From assembly GCA_023389035.1 (NCBI GenBank), contig JAEWFC010000033.1, positions 1-64,000 on the forward strand: a stretch of 64,000 nucleotides of DNA, written 5' to 3'. This stretch comes from Acidobacteriota bacterium (GTDB lineage Bacteria > Acidobacteriota > Blastocatellia > Pyrinomonadales > Pyrinomonadaceae). Below the pieces are notes generated by a model, which was given only the letters and a program-made list of their open reading frames with translations, searched no databases and was not told the DNA's origin. The stretch's first letter is position 1; every line of letters begins with the position of its first letter. Below are positions 33,359-42,610 of the stretch, in pieces. The position numbers and the translations under genes were made by a program.

Positions 33359-34033
33359 TTATTTCCTTGGGGTCTTTAACTCGAGCTTCATTACGACGCC
33401 GTCTCGGATGAGGTCGTTTGCCATGCCAGCATAGTTGATCTCGAAATCTTTACGATTTATCGAGAAATCAGCGTTCACCGTTACGTCAGCATCACTGACC
33501 TTGATCGTCGCCGGAAAGGAAACCGACTTGGTCACGCCGTGCAGCGTAAGATCCCCGGTCACGTTATAAACATCCGCACCCTTTGCGGGGTCGGCCACGA
33601 TCTTGCTCGATCGAAAACTCGCTTTGGGGAATTTCTCAACGTCAAAGAAATCCGCACTCTTGAGATGTTCCGTCAGATCTGCATTGTCTGAATATATAGA
33701 CGTGGTATCGATCTCCACCGATACAGCGCTTTCTTCGGCCCTCGCGTTCACCAGGTCAATGGTTCCCGAGAACTGGCGGAAACCGCCATCATGCTTGCCG
33801 GTAACCTTCGAACCGATCCATTCGATCTTGGAATTTTCCGGTGTGATCGCCAGTGGGTCGCCTTTTGCAGGTGCGACTGATCGGGTGTTCGAGTTGGCCT
33901 CAGCCTTGGTACTACCAACACTTGTGGCAACGGCAGTGTTAGAAACGGTCGCTTGTGCACGATTCACCGAGGGGTCTTCGCATCCCGTTAAAAAAAGCGA
34001 AAACGCTAAAACTGATAAAGAAAGAACCTTCAT
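33359..34033 (-). CDS. YceI-family lipoprotein
   Basis: A 224-aa protein with a lipoprotein signal (LAFSLFLTGC, Cys18) and a low-complexity linker to about residue 60. The YceI lipocalin-like domain begins with ITPENSKIEWIGSKVTGKHDGGF and includes SVEIDTTSIYSDNADLTEHLKSADFFDVEKFP and VTGDLTLHGVTKSVSFP. YceI proteins bind isoprenoid-type lipids in the periplasm. Often controlled by redox or stress regulators; here an Rrf2 gene lies 300 bp upstream on the same strand. Confidence 0.9.
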   Translation of the reverse strand: MKVLSLSVLAFSLFLTGCEDPSVNRAQATVSNTAVATSVGSTKAEANSNTRSVAPAKGDPLAITPENSKIEWIGSKVTGKHDGGFRQFSGTIDLVNARAEESAVSVEIDTTSIYSDNADLTEHLKSADFFDVEKFPKASFRSSKIVADPAKGADVYNVTGDLTLHGVTKSVSFPATIKVSDADVTVNADFSINRKDFEINYAGMANDLIRDGVVMKLELKTPRK

Positions 34034-34095
34034 TTACGATCTCCTCAAATAATGAAATTGATAAAACGTTCGAACGGCGTATCTTTCCGTATCTT

Positions 34096-34305
34096 TCACT
34101 GAACCAAGCGGTTCAGCCACATGCTCAATTTTAGAAACGCCGGATAATACCGCATCAGACCCGACGATAGGTTCAGAAGAACCGTCGTCGGCCCCTGCGG
34201 TTGTGCAATGCACTCTTTATATGTCTTGCACATAATTCCTTCCCCTTGCTCGATAAAAGCCTTCCCCTGTTCGTTAAACCAACCGGCCAAATCTGTAACC
34301 TTCAT
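34096..34305 (-). CDS. Small hypothetical protein co-transcribed with rrf2
   Basis: A 69-aa protein beginning MKVTDLAGWFNEQGKAFIEQ at ATG 34305; a TTG 18 bp further upstream is an alternative. Two cysteines lie in MCKTYKECIAQP and the C-terminus is hydrophobic (LMRYYPAFLKLSMWLNRLV). It is 24 bp downstream of the Rrf2 regulator on the same strand and so probably in its transcript. I do not recognise a family. The close cysteines and the redox-type regulator next door hint at a redox-linked role. Confidence 0.5.
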   Translation of the reverse strand: MKVTDLAGWFNEQGKAFIEQGEGIMCKTYKECIAQPQGPTTVLLNLSSGLMRYYPAFLKLSMWLNRLVQ

Positions 34306-34329
34306 TGCTACAATTAGGCTCAAAAAAAT

Positions 34330-34752
34330 TTACACTTTCTGCTCGACCATTTCGAAGATATTTTGCAGCGTATAACCCGCAAGTCGCTGCTCTACTCCCC
34401 TCTCGATATCTTTCTGCAGGTTGCACAGCACAGCCTCGATATTCCGTCCGACAGGACAGTCTTTGTTTGGACCATTTGGGTGAAGTGCAAAAACTTCACC
34501 ACAGGAAACAGCCTTATAGATATCTGAAAGGTTGATCTCGTTTGGACACCGCGCAAGCCGCGTCCCGCCATGCGAACCGGTCTGGGAGACGACCAAATTT
34601 GCTTGACTCAACTGACTCAGTAAACGGCGGATAACTACGGGATTCGTGTTAACACTTGCCGCGATGCAATCAGACTTCACATTCTCGTCGCGAGAACCCG
34701 CGAGCATCGCAAGTACGTGAATCGCCATTGAAAATTGACTATTAGCCGCCAT
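34330..34752 (-). CDS. Rrf2-family transcriptional regulator
   Basis: A 140-aa winged-helix protein: FSMAIHVLAMLAG at residues 7-19, a recognition region NTNPVVIRRLLSQLSQANLVVSQTGSHGGTRLA (32-64), and then three cysteines (VSCGEV, KDCPVGR, AVLCNL) near 83, 98 and 108. These could sense redox state, nitric oxide or bind a cluster, as in IscR/NsrR. It starts at ATG 34752, at the very edge of a palindromic operator, so it should be autorepressed and is probably translated from a leaderless mRNA. The trxA promoter carries the same operator. Confidence 0.9.
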   Translation of the reverse strand: MAANSQFSMAIHVLAMLAGSRDENVKSDCIAASVNTNPVVIRRLLSQLSQANLVVSQTGSHGGTRLARCPNEINLSDIYKAVSCGEVFALHPNGPNKDCPVGRNIEAVLCNLQKDIERGVEQRLAGYTLQNIFEMVEQKV

Positions 34753-34789
34753 CTGTAACGAGTATAGTTACAGACTAGAAAGCTGTCAA
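34753..34789 (-). promoter_or_regulatory. rrf2 promoter with CTGTAAC-N7-GTTACAG operator
   Basis: On the minus strand TTGACA (34784-34789), 17-bp spacer, TATACT (34761-34766). The perfect 7+7 bp palindrome at 34753-34773 is centred on the -10. Only 8 bp separate the -10 from the ATG. Confidence 0.75.
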
Positions 34790-34795
34790 GTTCGG

Positions 34796-35701
34796 TTAGC
34801 CTTTGAATATGTCGAGTGTGTTCCTGATCTCTGCGATGGAGTCGTCCGCGATCAGCGGGAACACCGAGACTCGAGAGTGTGAATGCAGGGAGTCGGCTGT
34901 AACGCGATCGCAGATCACAGTGGAAACGCGGTTCGCAGACTCGATCCATTCCGGCTCGTTAGTTGAACGAACGACAATATTTCCGGGTTCGATCCGCGCC
35001 GCTGCGAGAATTACGCGTGCGAACGCTAGGAATCCGTCCCAACCGGAAAATACGCCTATCAATTCATTATCGGCAGGCCTCACCGCGTCGGACAGAGCCC
35101 CTGCTACAGAGCGTCCGCGCAGATAGATGCAGTGGTCATCAGTAGAAAGCAGCGGGTCGATCTTTGGCTTCTCATCACTGAATGCCGCGATAAGTGCCGA
35201 GCGCGGAGCGGGCTCGGCTGCAAACTCTTCGAAAGTGATAGCTGAAATATTCGCGTCCATTGCGGATGAGAGCTCGTACAAAATGATCTCGCAGAGTCCG
35301 GGGTCAGACTCGACCACGAGAATGCGCTTCCCTGTGCGAACTCGCGACCGCATTTCTATCATCGATTCTAATTCTGACATTGAAAGGCCGCGGTTTGTGG
35401 CTTGGGCGAGAAGAAGGTCGATCAGAGATTCAAGCTCAGTGGTTGAAGACGGTCGACCATTTGTTGGCTCTGCAACGAAATACCCGCTGCCCCGGCGAAG
35501 TTCGATCGCGTTTCGCTCTACAAGGGTTCTATACGCTGCTGCGACAGTATTTGGATGGATCCCATACCGCCTAGCTATCGAGCGTGTACTCGGTAGGCGT
35601 CCTCCGGGAGCCAGGTCGCCACTCGCGATCGCAAGCATAACCTGCGTGACTAGCTGCTCGCGTACAGGAACGTCAAAATTCTTTGAAATCCAAAAACGCA
35701 T
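34796..35701 (-). CDS. GntR-family transcriptional regulator with a large C-terminal effector domain
   Basis: With the ATG at 35701 (MRFWISKNFDVPVREQLVTQ) the protein has 301 residues; a second ATG at 35725 is inside the terminator hairpin of the upstream gene. The GntR winged helix is clear (LAPGGRLPSTRSIARRYGIHPNTVAAAYRTLVERNAIELRRGSGYFVAE). The remaining 200 residues (ILVVESDPGLCEIILYEL and so on) look like an alpha/beta ligand- or receiver-like domain that I do not recognise as FadR, UTRA or MocR. Target genes are unknown. Confidence 0.82.
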   Translation of the reverse strand: MRFWISKNFDVPVREQLVTQVMLAIASGDLAPGGRLPSTRSIARRYGIHPNTVAAAYRTLVERNAIELRRGSGYFVAEPTNGRPSSTTELESLIDLLLAQATNRGLSMSELESMIEMRSRVRTGKRILVVESDPGLCEIILYELSSAMDANISAITFEEFAAEPAPRSALIAAFSDEKPKIDPLLSTDDHCIYLRGRSVAGALSDAVRPADNELIGVFSGWDGFLAFARVILAAARIEPGNIVVRSTNEPEWIESANRVSTVICDRVTADSLHSHSRVSVFPLIADDSIAEIRNTLDIFKG

Positions 35702-35708
35702 TGAAAAA

Positions 35709-35741
35709 AATTGCCGGACCTGCATAACAGACCCGGCAATT
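35709..35741 (-). terminator. Terminator of mltD, overlapping the gntR 5' region
   Basis: AATTGCCGG (35709-35717) and CCGGCAATT (35733-35741) pair; on the minus strand the stem is followed by a T run just before the gntR ATG at 35701. Confidence 0.8.
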
Positions 35742-35760
35742 ATCGGAGGATATATTCCAA

Positions 35761-37548
35761 CTACTTAGCCGGCGGTGCCGGAATCTTGATCTCTCGGCCG
35801 GAGCCGAGGACCGAGTTCACCAACAAACCATTGTATTTCGCTACCTCGACCGGGTCGACACCTTCACGTTGGGCAAGCTTGGTCACAGTGTCACCTGCGA
35901 CAGCTTTAACCAACCGCACGTTCGACGGTAACGAAGCGGAGGCAGTCGGACGCGAATATGACGTCGCCGTAACACGATTGCCCGGTATCTGATTCACCGG
36001 CACGAACACCTTGCCGGTCGGCTGCTTCATCCCCGGATTAGCGGCCATCAAGTCGGCAATGCTCACGCCAGTGCGGTTTGAGATGGTTTGCCACGTCTCG
36101 CCTTGAACGGACTTTGCTAGATTCGTGTTATTGATCTTTGTCGCCGGAATGCGGCGAAATACCGCGACAACGTCGTCCGACTTCCCTGCCGGAACGTTTA
36201 CGATGTAAGGCTCAGGAGGCGTCATATTCGACCGTAGATGCGGATTCAAATAACGAATGTACTGAACGGTCGTGTCCGAAGCCTGTGCGATCAACGTCAA
36301 ATTCGTCGAAGCCGGAACGCGGATACGGTCATAACGCAGCGGCGGAGCCGGACGTACGTGACCGAATCCGTACTGTGACGGATTATTTGCTATGAGGATC
36401 GTAGCGAGGATATTCGGCACGTAATTGCGGGTCTCCTTCGGGAGATACGGATACGCTGCCCAGAAATTCTTGGCACCGGCACGCCGTATCGCCTTGTCAA
36501 CGTTACCTTCTCCGCAATTGTAACCCGCCATGGCTAGCTCCCAGTTTCCGTAGCGATTGAAGAGGAACTTGAGATAGCGAGCTGATGCACGCGTAGCTTC
36601 TTCAAAGCTGTTCCGCTCATCAACGTATGCGGTCCGGCGAAGCCCGTATCGGGCTCCGGTTCCCGGAATGAACTGCCAAAGGCCTGAAGCAGCAGCCCAC
36701 GACATCGCTGTCGGCTTCCAAGCACTTTCAACCTGGCCAAGCCAGGCTACATTTTCAGGGATCCCTTCTTCTCGGAACACCCGGCGGGCCATCGACATGA
36801 ACATCCCGGAACGGTACAGTCCAACTTCCATCGTTTTCCGGCCGCGGCCACGATAGTAATTAATGTACTGCTGGATCATCGGGTGAACCTGGAATGAGAA
36901 TCCAAGCGACCTATTGGCGACGGCGTACTGAATATACTGATACTGCTCTTGGGCGATAGGGTCGCTCTCGACAGCTTGTTCGTCGGCGGTAAGCTCCAGC
37001 CTTGAAAGCTCATCTAGCGGCGATGCCTCAAACGCCTGAGAATCAAACCCTGCAAACAGTTCGGCAGCGGGCTCGGTCGAGCCAAGTGCACCTGCGGTCG
37101 CGCCGGTTGACACAGGCTTTGCGGCCGGGGCCAGCACCATTGCTACAACCTTGTCAGCAGCAGCAAAATCAACGTCGCTCCACGCCCATCCGCAAGCGGC
37201 CGAAAGTTGACGAAGCTGCGGCGGCTGATTTCCGGCAGGAAATTCAAGCCGATACACCGTCTCGATCAACTGCGTATAGCACGTTTGGAGCTGCTGATTG
37301 CTTTGCGTATTTAGGGTCGAAGAAAGAAATACCTCCACCGCCTTGTCGAACTTCTCTCCAGATTCCGAGCGGCGCGACTGCGTAAACGCGTTCATCCCGT
37401 CGCGAAAATGCTTTGAAGATTCGTCAAGTACCTTGTTGACCTGAGCCTGTGCGTTCAACACTTCGGCGGTCTGGGCCGCAGTAGAGATGGAGAATACAAG
37501 AACAATAATTGCAGGCAGTGAAAAGTACCTGTGGATAAATGTTTTCAT
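35761..37548 (-). CDS. mltD: MltD-like membrane-bound lytic murein transglycosylase with LysM repeats
   Basis: The start ATG 37548 gives a 595-aa exported protein (MKTFIHRYFSLPAIIVLVFS, cleavage near AAQ). The SLT domain lies near 260-400. It shows the catalytic Glu in GQVESAWKPTAMSWAAASGLWQF-type sequence (VESAWKPTA), FIPGTGARYGLRR, MAGYNCGEGNV and LPKETRNYVPN. LysM modules follow (about 475-520 and 540-590) and bind peptidoglycan. It cleaves murein strands to 1,6-anhydro ends. A roughly 280-bp gap upstream to lon carries nothing I recognise beyond promoter-like AT-rich sequence. Confidence 0.92.
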   Translation of the reverse strand: MKTFIHRYFSLPAIIVLVFSISTAAQTAEVLNAQAQVNKVLDESSKHFRDGMNAFTQSRRSESGEKFDKAVEVFLSSTLNTQSNQQLQTCYTQLIETVYRLEFPAGNQPPQLRQLSAACGWAWSDVDFAAADKVVAMVLAPAAKPVSTGATAGALGSTEPAAELFAGFDSQAFEASPLDELSRLELTADEQAVESDPIAQEQYQYIQYAVANRSLGFSFQVHPMIQQYINYYRGRGRKTMEVGLYRSGMFMSMARRVFREEGIPENVAWLGQVESAWKPTAMSWAAASGLWQFIPGTGARYGLRRTAYVDERNSFEEATRASARYLKFLFNRYGNWELAMAGYNCGEGNVDKAIRRAGAKNFWAAYPYLPKETRNYVPNILATILIANNPSQYGFGHVRPAPPLRYDRIRVPASTNLTLIAQASDTTVQYIRYLNPHLRSNMTPPEPYIVNVPAGKSDDVVAVFRRIPATKINNTNLAKSVQGETWQTISNRTGVSIADLMAANPGMKQPTGKVFVPVNQIPGNRVTATSYSRPTASASLPSNVRLVKAVAGDTVTKLAQREGVDPVEVAKYNGLLVNSVLGSGREIKIPAPPAK

Positions 37549-37827
37549 TAATTTTCGTCTATACACCTACGTCCGTAGCTCTCGGGTTAGGGCGAACTGT
37601 TTTGAAAACCCTGGAAAACCAACGCATCTTTTAAACGCCTATCGTATGCTGTAAGTTCCATTAATGGGTAAACATACAATAGACAAACATCCCTAAAATT
37701 AACACATCACCGCATTAGGGTCAACGAAATGGATAGCTCGACCGTATGAAAAGAATGCAGTCTAGTCTATGATGAACCGACATCCTCATCGGTTTGTCGC
37801 TTTCTTCCCGCGAGTGCGAAAAAGCCT

Positions 37828-40236
37828 TTAGGCTTTCGCCGTGCGCACCTTGATCGGAGCTTTCAGCGCATGTTCGAACACTTCTTGAACATGCTCAACA
37901 AATATGAATTTCAGATCTCGAGCGACCTCTTTAGGCAGATCTTCGAGGTCACGACTGTTAAGCCTGGGTAATATCACGGTCTTCAGCTTGGCGCGCCGCG
38001 CAGCCAAAAGCTTTTCTTTTACGCCGCCGATCGGCAATACATTGCCCCGAAGCGTGATCTCACCCGTCATTGCTACGTCCTTCCGTACCGGACGCTGGGC
38101 GAGAACCGAAACAAGTGCTGTTGCCATTGTGATTCCGGCGCTCGGCCCGTCTTTAGGTATCGCCCCTTCGGGAATGTGAATGTGAATATCGTAATTGTCC
38201 CAGATATCGTCAGCTATTCCGAGGTCAGCAGAACGCGCTTTCGCATATGAGTATGCAGCCTGTGCCGATTCCTGCATCACTTCGCCAAGCTGACCGGTCA
38301 GCTGAAGTTTGCCTTTGCCGCGGGTCTTGATCGCCTCGATAAACAGAATGTCACCACCAACAGCGGTCCAGGCAAGCCCGGTCACTGTGCCTATCTGGTC
38401 CTTCTTCAAAGCTCCTTCGTTGAAGATCTTTGGCGCTCGCAGGAATTCCTTAACGTTTTCAACGGTGACGCGGACCGGTTTAAATTCGTCGTCGGACTCC
38501 GCTTTAATACGGGCGACCTTTCGCGCGATCTTTCCTATCTCGCGCTCTAAATGTCGCAGCCCCGCCTCCTGGGTGTATTCGGAAACGATCAACGCGATGG
38601 CCTTTTTATCAAATTTGACGTCGTTCTTTTCTAGCCCATTCTCGCCGATCTGTTTCGGGATCAAGTGGCGGCGAGCGATCTCGATCTTTTCCTCTTCCGT
38701 ATATCCTGTCAGCGAGATTATCTCCATACGATCACGAAGAGCCGGCTGGATCGTGTCGAGCATATTCGCCGTCGTCATGAACATAACGTTGGAAAGATCG
38801 AATGTGATGCCGAGATAATTGTCGCGAAAGGTCGAGTTTTGTTCAGGATCGAGCACTTCGAGCAGTGCCGAACTTGGGTCGCCGCGGAAATCCGCACCCA
38901 CCTTGTCGATCTCGTCGAGCATCATCAGCGGATTATTGGTGCCCGCCTGCTGTATCCCCTGAATTATACGACCAGGCATTGCTCCGACGTATGTTCGCCG
39001 ATGCCCGCGGATCTCGGCTTCGTCATGCAAACCGCCAAGACTTAATCGGACAAACTTACGATTCAAGGCCCTTGCGACCGAACGCCCGAGCGACGTCTTC
39101 CCGACTCCCGGTGGCCCGACCAGACATAGGATCGAGCCCTTGGGCTTTTCCATTAACTTGCGGACAGCAAGAGCCTCCACGATCCGTTCTTTCACACGCT
39201 CCAGGCCGTAATGATCCTCGTCGAGTATCTTCTCTGCTTTCTTCAGATTGAGGTTGTCTTTCGATTCTTTCGACCACGGCAGCTCGGTCATAATATCGAG
39301 CCAGTTCCGAAGCGTTGCGGTCTCCGCAGTATCCGGGTGCATTCTCTCAAGCTTTTTCAACTGCCGAAGGGCCTCCTCCTCCGCACTTTCAGGCATTTTC
39401 GCTTTGAGGATCTTGTCGCGATACAGCTCGATCTCTTCGTAAAGCTCATTTCCCTCTCCCAATTCGCTCTGAATTGCCTTAAGCTGCTGCCGCAAAAAGT
39501 ACTCCCGCTGCGAGCGGTCAATGTCGGCACGAGCTTGAGTGTTGATCTCCTGTTGAACCGTTAGTACGTCGATCTCTTTACTGAGGAGCTCATTCACACG
39601 ACGCAGCCGAGTAACCGGGTCGACGATATCGAGCACACTCTGAGCATCCTCTACTTTCAACTCGAGATTCGAGGCCGATAGGTCTGCAAGCCGGCCGGCG
39701 TCGTCAAGGTTCGCGATGATCGCGAGCACTTCCGGCGAGATGTTCTTGCCCATGCTTGCGGCTCGTTCCATCGAACCTCGAACATTGCGGACCAGCGCCT
39801 CTACTTCTAGTGAATTCTCAGGGGCGAGAGGCTCTGATACGGGCGTAATGTTCGCCGTAACATGATCACCCGACGAATCGACCGAATCCACCGCAGTACG
39901 CGATAGCCCCTGAATAAGGATACGAATGCGTCCATCGGGAAGCTTGAGCATTCGCATGATGATGGCAACGGTTCCCGTATCGTAAAGATCGTCGCGAGCA
40001 GGGTCTTCCTTATTGACGTCCTTCTGTGAAACGAGGACGATCATTCTATTGTCTTTCAACGCTTCTTCAACGGCTTTGATCGATTTATCCCTCGAAACAA
40101 AGAGCGGCACTATCATGAAAGGGTAGATTACGATGTCGCGAAGAGGGAGTGCAGGCAGAACCGCTGGGATCTGCATCATCGGCTCGACGATCTCGCCTTC
40201 GGAGAGAGAGATCGGGAATTCTTGGATATCAGCCAT
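37828..40236 (-). CDS. lon: ATP-dependent Lon protease
   Basis: The start ATG 40236 (MADIQEFPISLSEGEIVEPM) gives 802 residues. The N-terminal substrate domain (about 25-215), the Walker A motif GPPGVGKTSLGRSVARAL (about 370), Walker B LMMLDEIDKVG and the C-terminal serine-lysine protease domain (PKDGPSAGIT with Ser, and GVKEKLLAARRA with Lys) are intact. Lon degrades damaged and regulatory proteins in the cytosol. The single ORF has normal LonA length. No ribosome-binding site is evident at 40236, so the start is the least certain part. Confidence 0.96.
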   Translation of the reverse strand: MADIQEFPISLSEGEIVEPMMQIPAVLPALPLRDIVIYPFMIVPLFVSRDKSIKAVEEALKDNRMIVLVSQKDVNKEDPARDDLYDTGTVAIIMRMLKLPDGRIRILIQGLSRTAVDSVDSSGDHVTANITPVSEPLAPENSLEVEALVRNVRGSMERAASMGKNISPEVLAIIANLDDAGRLADLSASNLELKVEDAQSVLDIVDPVTRLRRVNELLSKEIDVLTVQQEINTQARADIDRSQREYFLRQQLKAIQSELGEGNELYEEIELYRDKILKAKMPESAEEEALRQLKKLERMHPDTAETATLRNWLDIMTELPWSKESKDNLNLKKAEKILDEDHYGLERVKERIVEALAVRKLMEKPKGSILCLVGPPGVGKTSLGRSVARALNRKFVRLSLGGLHDEAEIRGHRRTYVGAMPGRIIQGIQQAGTNNPLMMLDEIDKVGADFRGDPSSALLEVLDPEQNSTFRDNYLGITFDLSNVMFMTTANMLDTIQPALRDRMEIISLTGYTEEEKIEIARRHLIPKQIGENGLEKNDVKFDKKAIALIVSEYTQEAGLRHLEREIGKIARKVARIKAESDDEFKPVRVTVENVKEFLRAPKIFNEGALKKDQIGTVTGLAWTAVGGDILFIEAIKTRGKGKLQLTGQLGEVMQESAQAAYSYAKARSADLGIADDIWDNYDIHIHIPEGAIPKDGPSAGITMATALVSVLAQRPVRKDVAMTGEITLRGNVLPIGGVKEKLLAARRAKLKTVILPRLNSRDLEDLPKEVARDLKFIFVEHVQEVFEHALKAPIKVRTAKA

Positions 40237-40329
40237 AAACTTTGAGTTTATTCTTAAGCAGGACCGCAAGCAAGGAAGCCGCGGAATTCACGTTCGAAGC
40301 GATGGAAGTCGTTAGAAAGGTGCCAGGGG

Positions 40330-40827
40330 CTATTTTTTGCCCTTTTTCGGCTTTTTGGCGGGAACTTGCGTTTCGCGGGCACGAACAAGATCTTTGAGTT
40401 CGTTCATGAACTCCGAAACGTCTTCAAACTCGAGGTAAACTGATGCAAAGCGAACGTATGCGACCTTATCCAGCGACTTCAACCGCCGCATAATGATCTT
40501 TCCGATCTCACTCGTTGCGAGCTCGCGATCGGCAGAGTCCTGCACCACCTTCTCGACCTGATCGGCGATCGTTTCAAGCTGTGTTGTTGATATAGGCCGT
40601 TTTTCACACGCACGGAGTAGGCCGGCGAGTATCTTATTGCGTTCAAAAGATTCCCGCTTCCCGTCCTTCTTGACGACCATGTACGGGATCTCGTCGATCC
40701 TTTCGTAGGAGGTGAATCGGCGGCCGCAATCGAGACATTCCCGACGTCGGCGGATGGAATCGCCGTCTTTTGATTCGCGCGAATCGACGACCTTATCTTC
40801 GATATGTGAGCAAAAGGGGCAACGCAT
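40330..40827 (-). CDS. nrdR: Transcriptional repressor NrdR
   Basis: A 165-aa protein with the zinc ribbon MRCPFCSHIEDKVVDSRESKDGDSIRRRRECLDCGRRF (C-x2-C twice) and an ATP-cone domain (PYMVVKKDGKRESFERNKILAGLLRACEKRPI). NrdR senses ATP/dATP and represses ribonucleotide reductase genes. The lysine-rich C-terminal tail is slightly longer than usual. It lies between lon and a flippase-like gene on the same strand. Confidence 0.96.
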   Translation of the reverse strand: MRCPFCSHIEDKVVDSRESKDGDSIRRRRECLDCGRRFTSYERIDEIPYMVVKKDGKRESFERNKILAGLLRACEKRPISTTQLETIADQVEKVVQDSADRELATSEIGKIIMRRLKSLDKVAYVRFASVYLEFEDVSEFMNELKDLVRARETQVPAKKPKKGKK

Positions 40828-40836
40828 AGGCTGTGA

Positions 40837-41916
40837 TCAATGCTCGGTTGTAAGTTTTCCGTTGTTGTTCGGGGCTTCGGACTCGATCTCTTCGGCGGCG
40901 TGCTCGCTTGAGAGCAGGCTGCGGAAACGTTCAATACTTATATCGCCATGCAGGAAATAATACAAACCGAACACCAGTGCAGGAGCGAAGTATACGAGGT
41001 GCATCACGATCGTTGCTGCTGCGGCATCCTCTGTTCGAATGTCAGGCCGAAGGAAGATCAGGCTAGCCGCGGTCGCCGTGTGGAACGCGCCTGCAGCACC
41101 GCCGGGCGTCGGCACGACCGAACTAACCACGGCAAACCCCATTATGAAGAGCGAATCGCTGAAGGTTAGAGGAAGGTCAAAGGCCACCAGGACAAGCCAT
41201 GTTGGCACTGAAATCGAAAGCCAGAGCGCGATGGACCAGAAGGACACCGTCAGCAGCTCACGCCAGTCCCGAAGAATACTCAGTGCAGCTGCGAGTTGCC
41301 GGAACAAACTCAAAATGATCTTGCGAATCCGCGTTGGGATGAATCTGCGGTCCGTTACACGTTCGACCCAACCGATCACACGCGGCGATATTCGCTGAAA
41401 GATCACCAGCATCACAAAGCCGACGACAACCGCAGCCAACATCAGGTAACCCGCACGTTGGACGAGAAGGAACTCCGATTCCCTGCCCGCGGGCGGCGTG
41501 AAGAACAAAAGGTTAACTGAAAAGAAACAGACGATGGCTGCAAGATCAAAGATACGTTCGACGCCCAGCGTAACTAGTGCGGCGGACGGCCGAACGCGTT
41601 TGTCCCGCATTGGCAACCACATGGGCCGCACTATCTCGCCCGCGCGGCCGATAAGGAACACCGCAGCAAACCCGACAGTAGTGGTCGCAAATAGTTCTTT
41701 CAGGCTCGTCTTGGTGATAGGTTCGAGCAAGACCTGCCAGCGTATCGCTCTCAGCAAATATCCGATACAAATTATAGCTATCGCCGTCGCGATATAAACA
41801 TAATTAGCTCGAGCGACGCTTTGGCGCACCTCTTGCCAGTCCAGGTCTTTGCCGAAAAACCAAAGAATGAAAGCTGCAAACAGAAACAGCAAGGTGAATT
41901 TAACGTATCTCTTCAA
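40837..41916 (-). CDS. Flippase-like/lysylphosphatidylglycerol synthase-type membrane protein (YbhN family)
   Basis: The hydrophobic core begins at LKRYVKFTLLFLFAAF, so I place the start at TTG 41916; the 86 upstream codons of the longest frame overlap the promoter of the next gene and have no membrane character. About 359 residues with eight or nine helices and family motifs RAIRWQVLLEPITKTSL, GFAAVFLIGRAGEIVRPMWL, LVTLGVERIFDL and VVSSVVPTPGGAAGAFH. The DUF/UPF0104 group includes AglD-, YbhN- and MprF-like proteins that flip or modify lipids. Start confidence is low. Confidence 0.82.
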   Translation of the reverse strand: MKRYVKFTLLFLFAAFILWFFGKDLDWQEVRQSVARANYVYIATAIAIICIGYLLRAIRWQVLLEPITKTSLKELFATTTVGFAAVFLIGRAGEIVRPMWLPMRDKRVRPSAALVTLGVERIFDLAAIVCFFSVNLLFFTPPAGRESEFLLVQRAGYLMLAAVVVGFVMLVIFQRISPRVIGWVERVTDRRFIPTRIRKIILSLFRQLAAALSILRDWRELLTVSFWSIALWLSISVPTWLVLVAFDLPLTFSDSLFIMGFAVVSSVVPTPGGAAGAFHTATAASLIFLRPDIRTEDAAAATIVMHLVYFAPALVFGLYYFLHGDISIERFRSLLSSEHAAEEIESEAPNNNGKLTTEH

Positions 41917-42112
41917 GGCAGAAGCTACCGGGTCCTTTGAGAGTTCGGTCAGCGAGACTGTCCCCGCCGCGTGGTCAAACTCTTGACAATACCGTAAATC
42001 CGCAATAAACGCGAATTCAGCGCGCGCCGTAAAAAACGATTCGATATCGGTAACTAAAAAAGCTATTATCCTTGCGACGATCTCACAACCCAAAGTAACA
42101 GGAGCACGAAAG

Positions 42113-42445
42113 ATGAACCACATTGATCGACGGACAATGCTAAAGGCTACAGCACTCGCCGGAGCATCAGCCACGGTCGGTTTTGCGGGCGTACCGACAA
42201 CTGACGATGGCTATAAAGCGGAGCGTGAACGGATGATGTCGCTCGGATTTACGGAGGGCGAGGCCGAATGCTGGGAAATGGCAGCGCGCGCCGCTGCCGC
42301 GTTTTTTAAGCTCCCCGAACTTCACCCTATGGACAAGCAGGAGGTTGCGACGGCGATCCACGTTTTGCAGAATAAACTCCTAGGGCGTCCGACCTATCGA
42401 AAATATTTGGAGTCGGCTAAAGCAGCTGCTGAAAAGAAAGGCTGA
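42113..42445 (+). CDS. Tat-exported small protein
   Basis: A 110-aa protein with a twin-arginine signal (DRRTMLKATALAGASATVGF) and an AGGAG site 11 bp upstream. The mature part is about 80 residues, helical and charged (MMSLGFTEGEAECWEMAARAAAAFFKLPELHPMDKQEVATAIHVLQ). Its size and helical make-up recall small Tat-exported subunits or chaperone-like partners of oxidoreductases, but no large partner is next to it. Function unknown. Confidence 0.7.
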   Translation: MNHIDRRTMLKATALAGASATVGFAGVPTTDDGYKAERERMMSLGFTEGEAECWEMAARAAAAFFKLPELHPMDKQEVATAIHVLQNKLLGRPTYRKYLESAKAAAEKKG

Positions 42446-42610
42446 TGGTGCCGCATCACCCACATCATCGCTCATAAGCCCGAATTTATTGAAATATAAG
42501 AAATTTAACGGGAACTTTCACCGTGTCAGCGGCGTATTTTTGTGTTGGCAAGAAGAGATTTCACAGCTTGCTGAGGTTTGTCGGGCAAGGACCTTACGGA
42601 GATAGATAAC

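Noticed and set aside
41917..42174. N-terminal 86 codons of the flippase-like ORF
   Set aside because: They overlap the Tat-protein gene and its promoter and lack any family resemblance.
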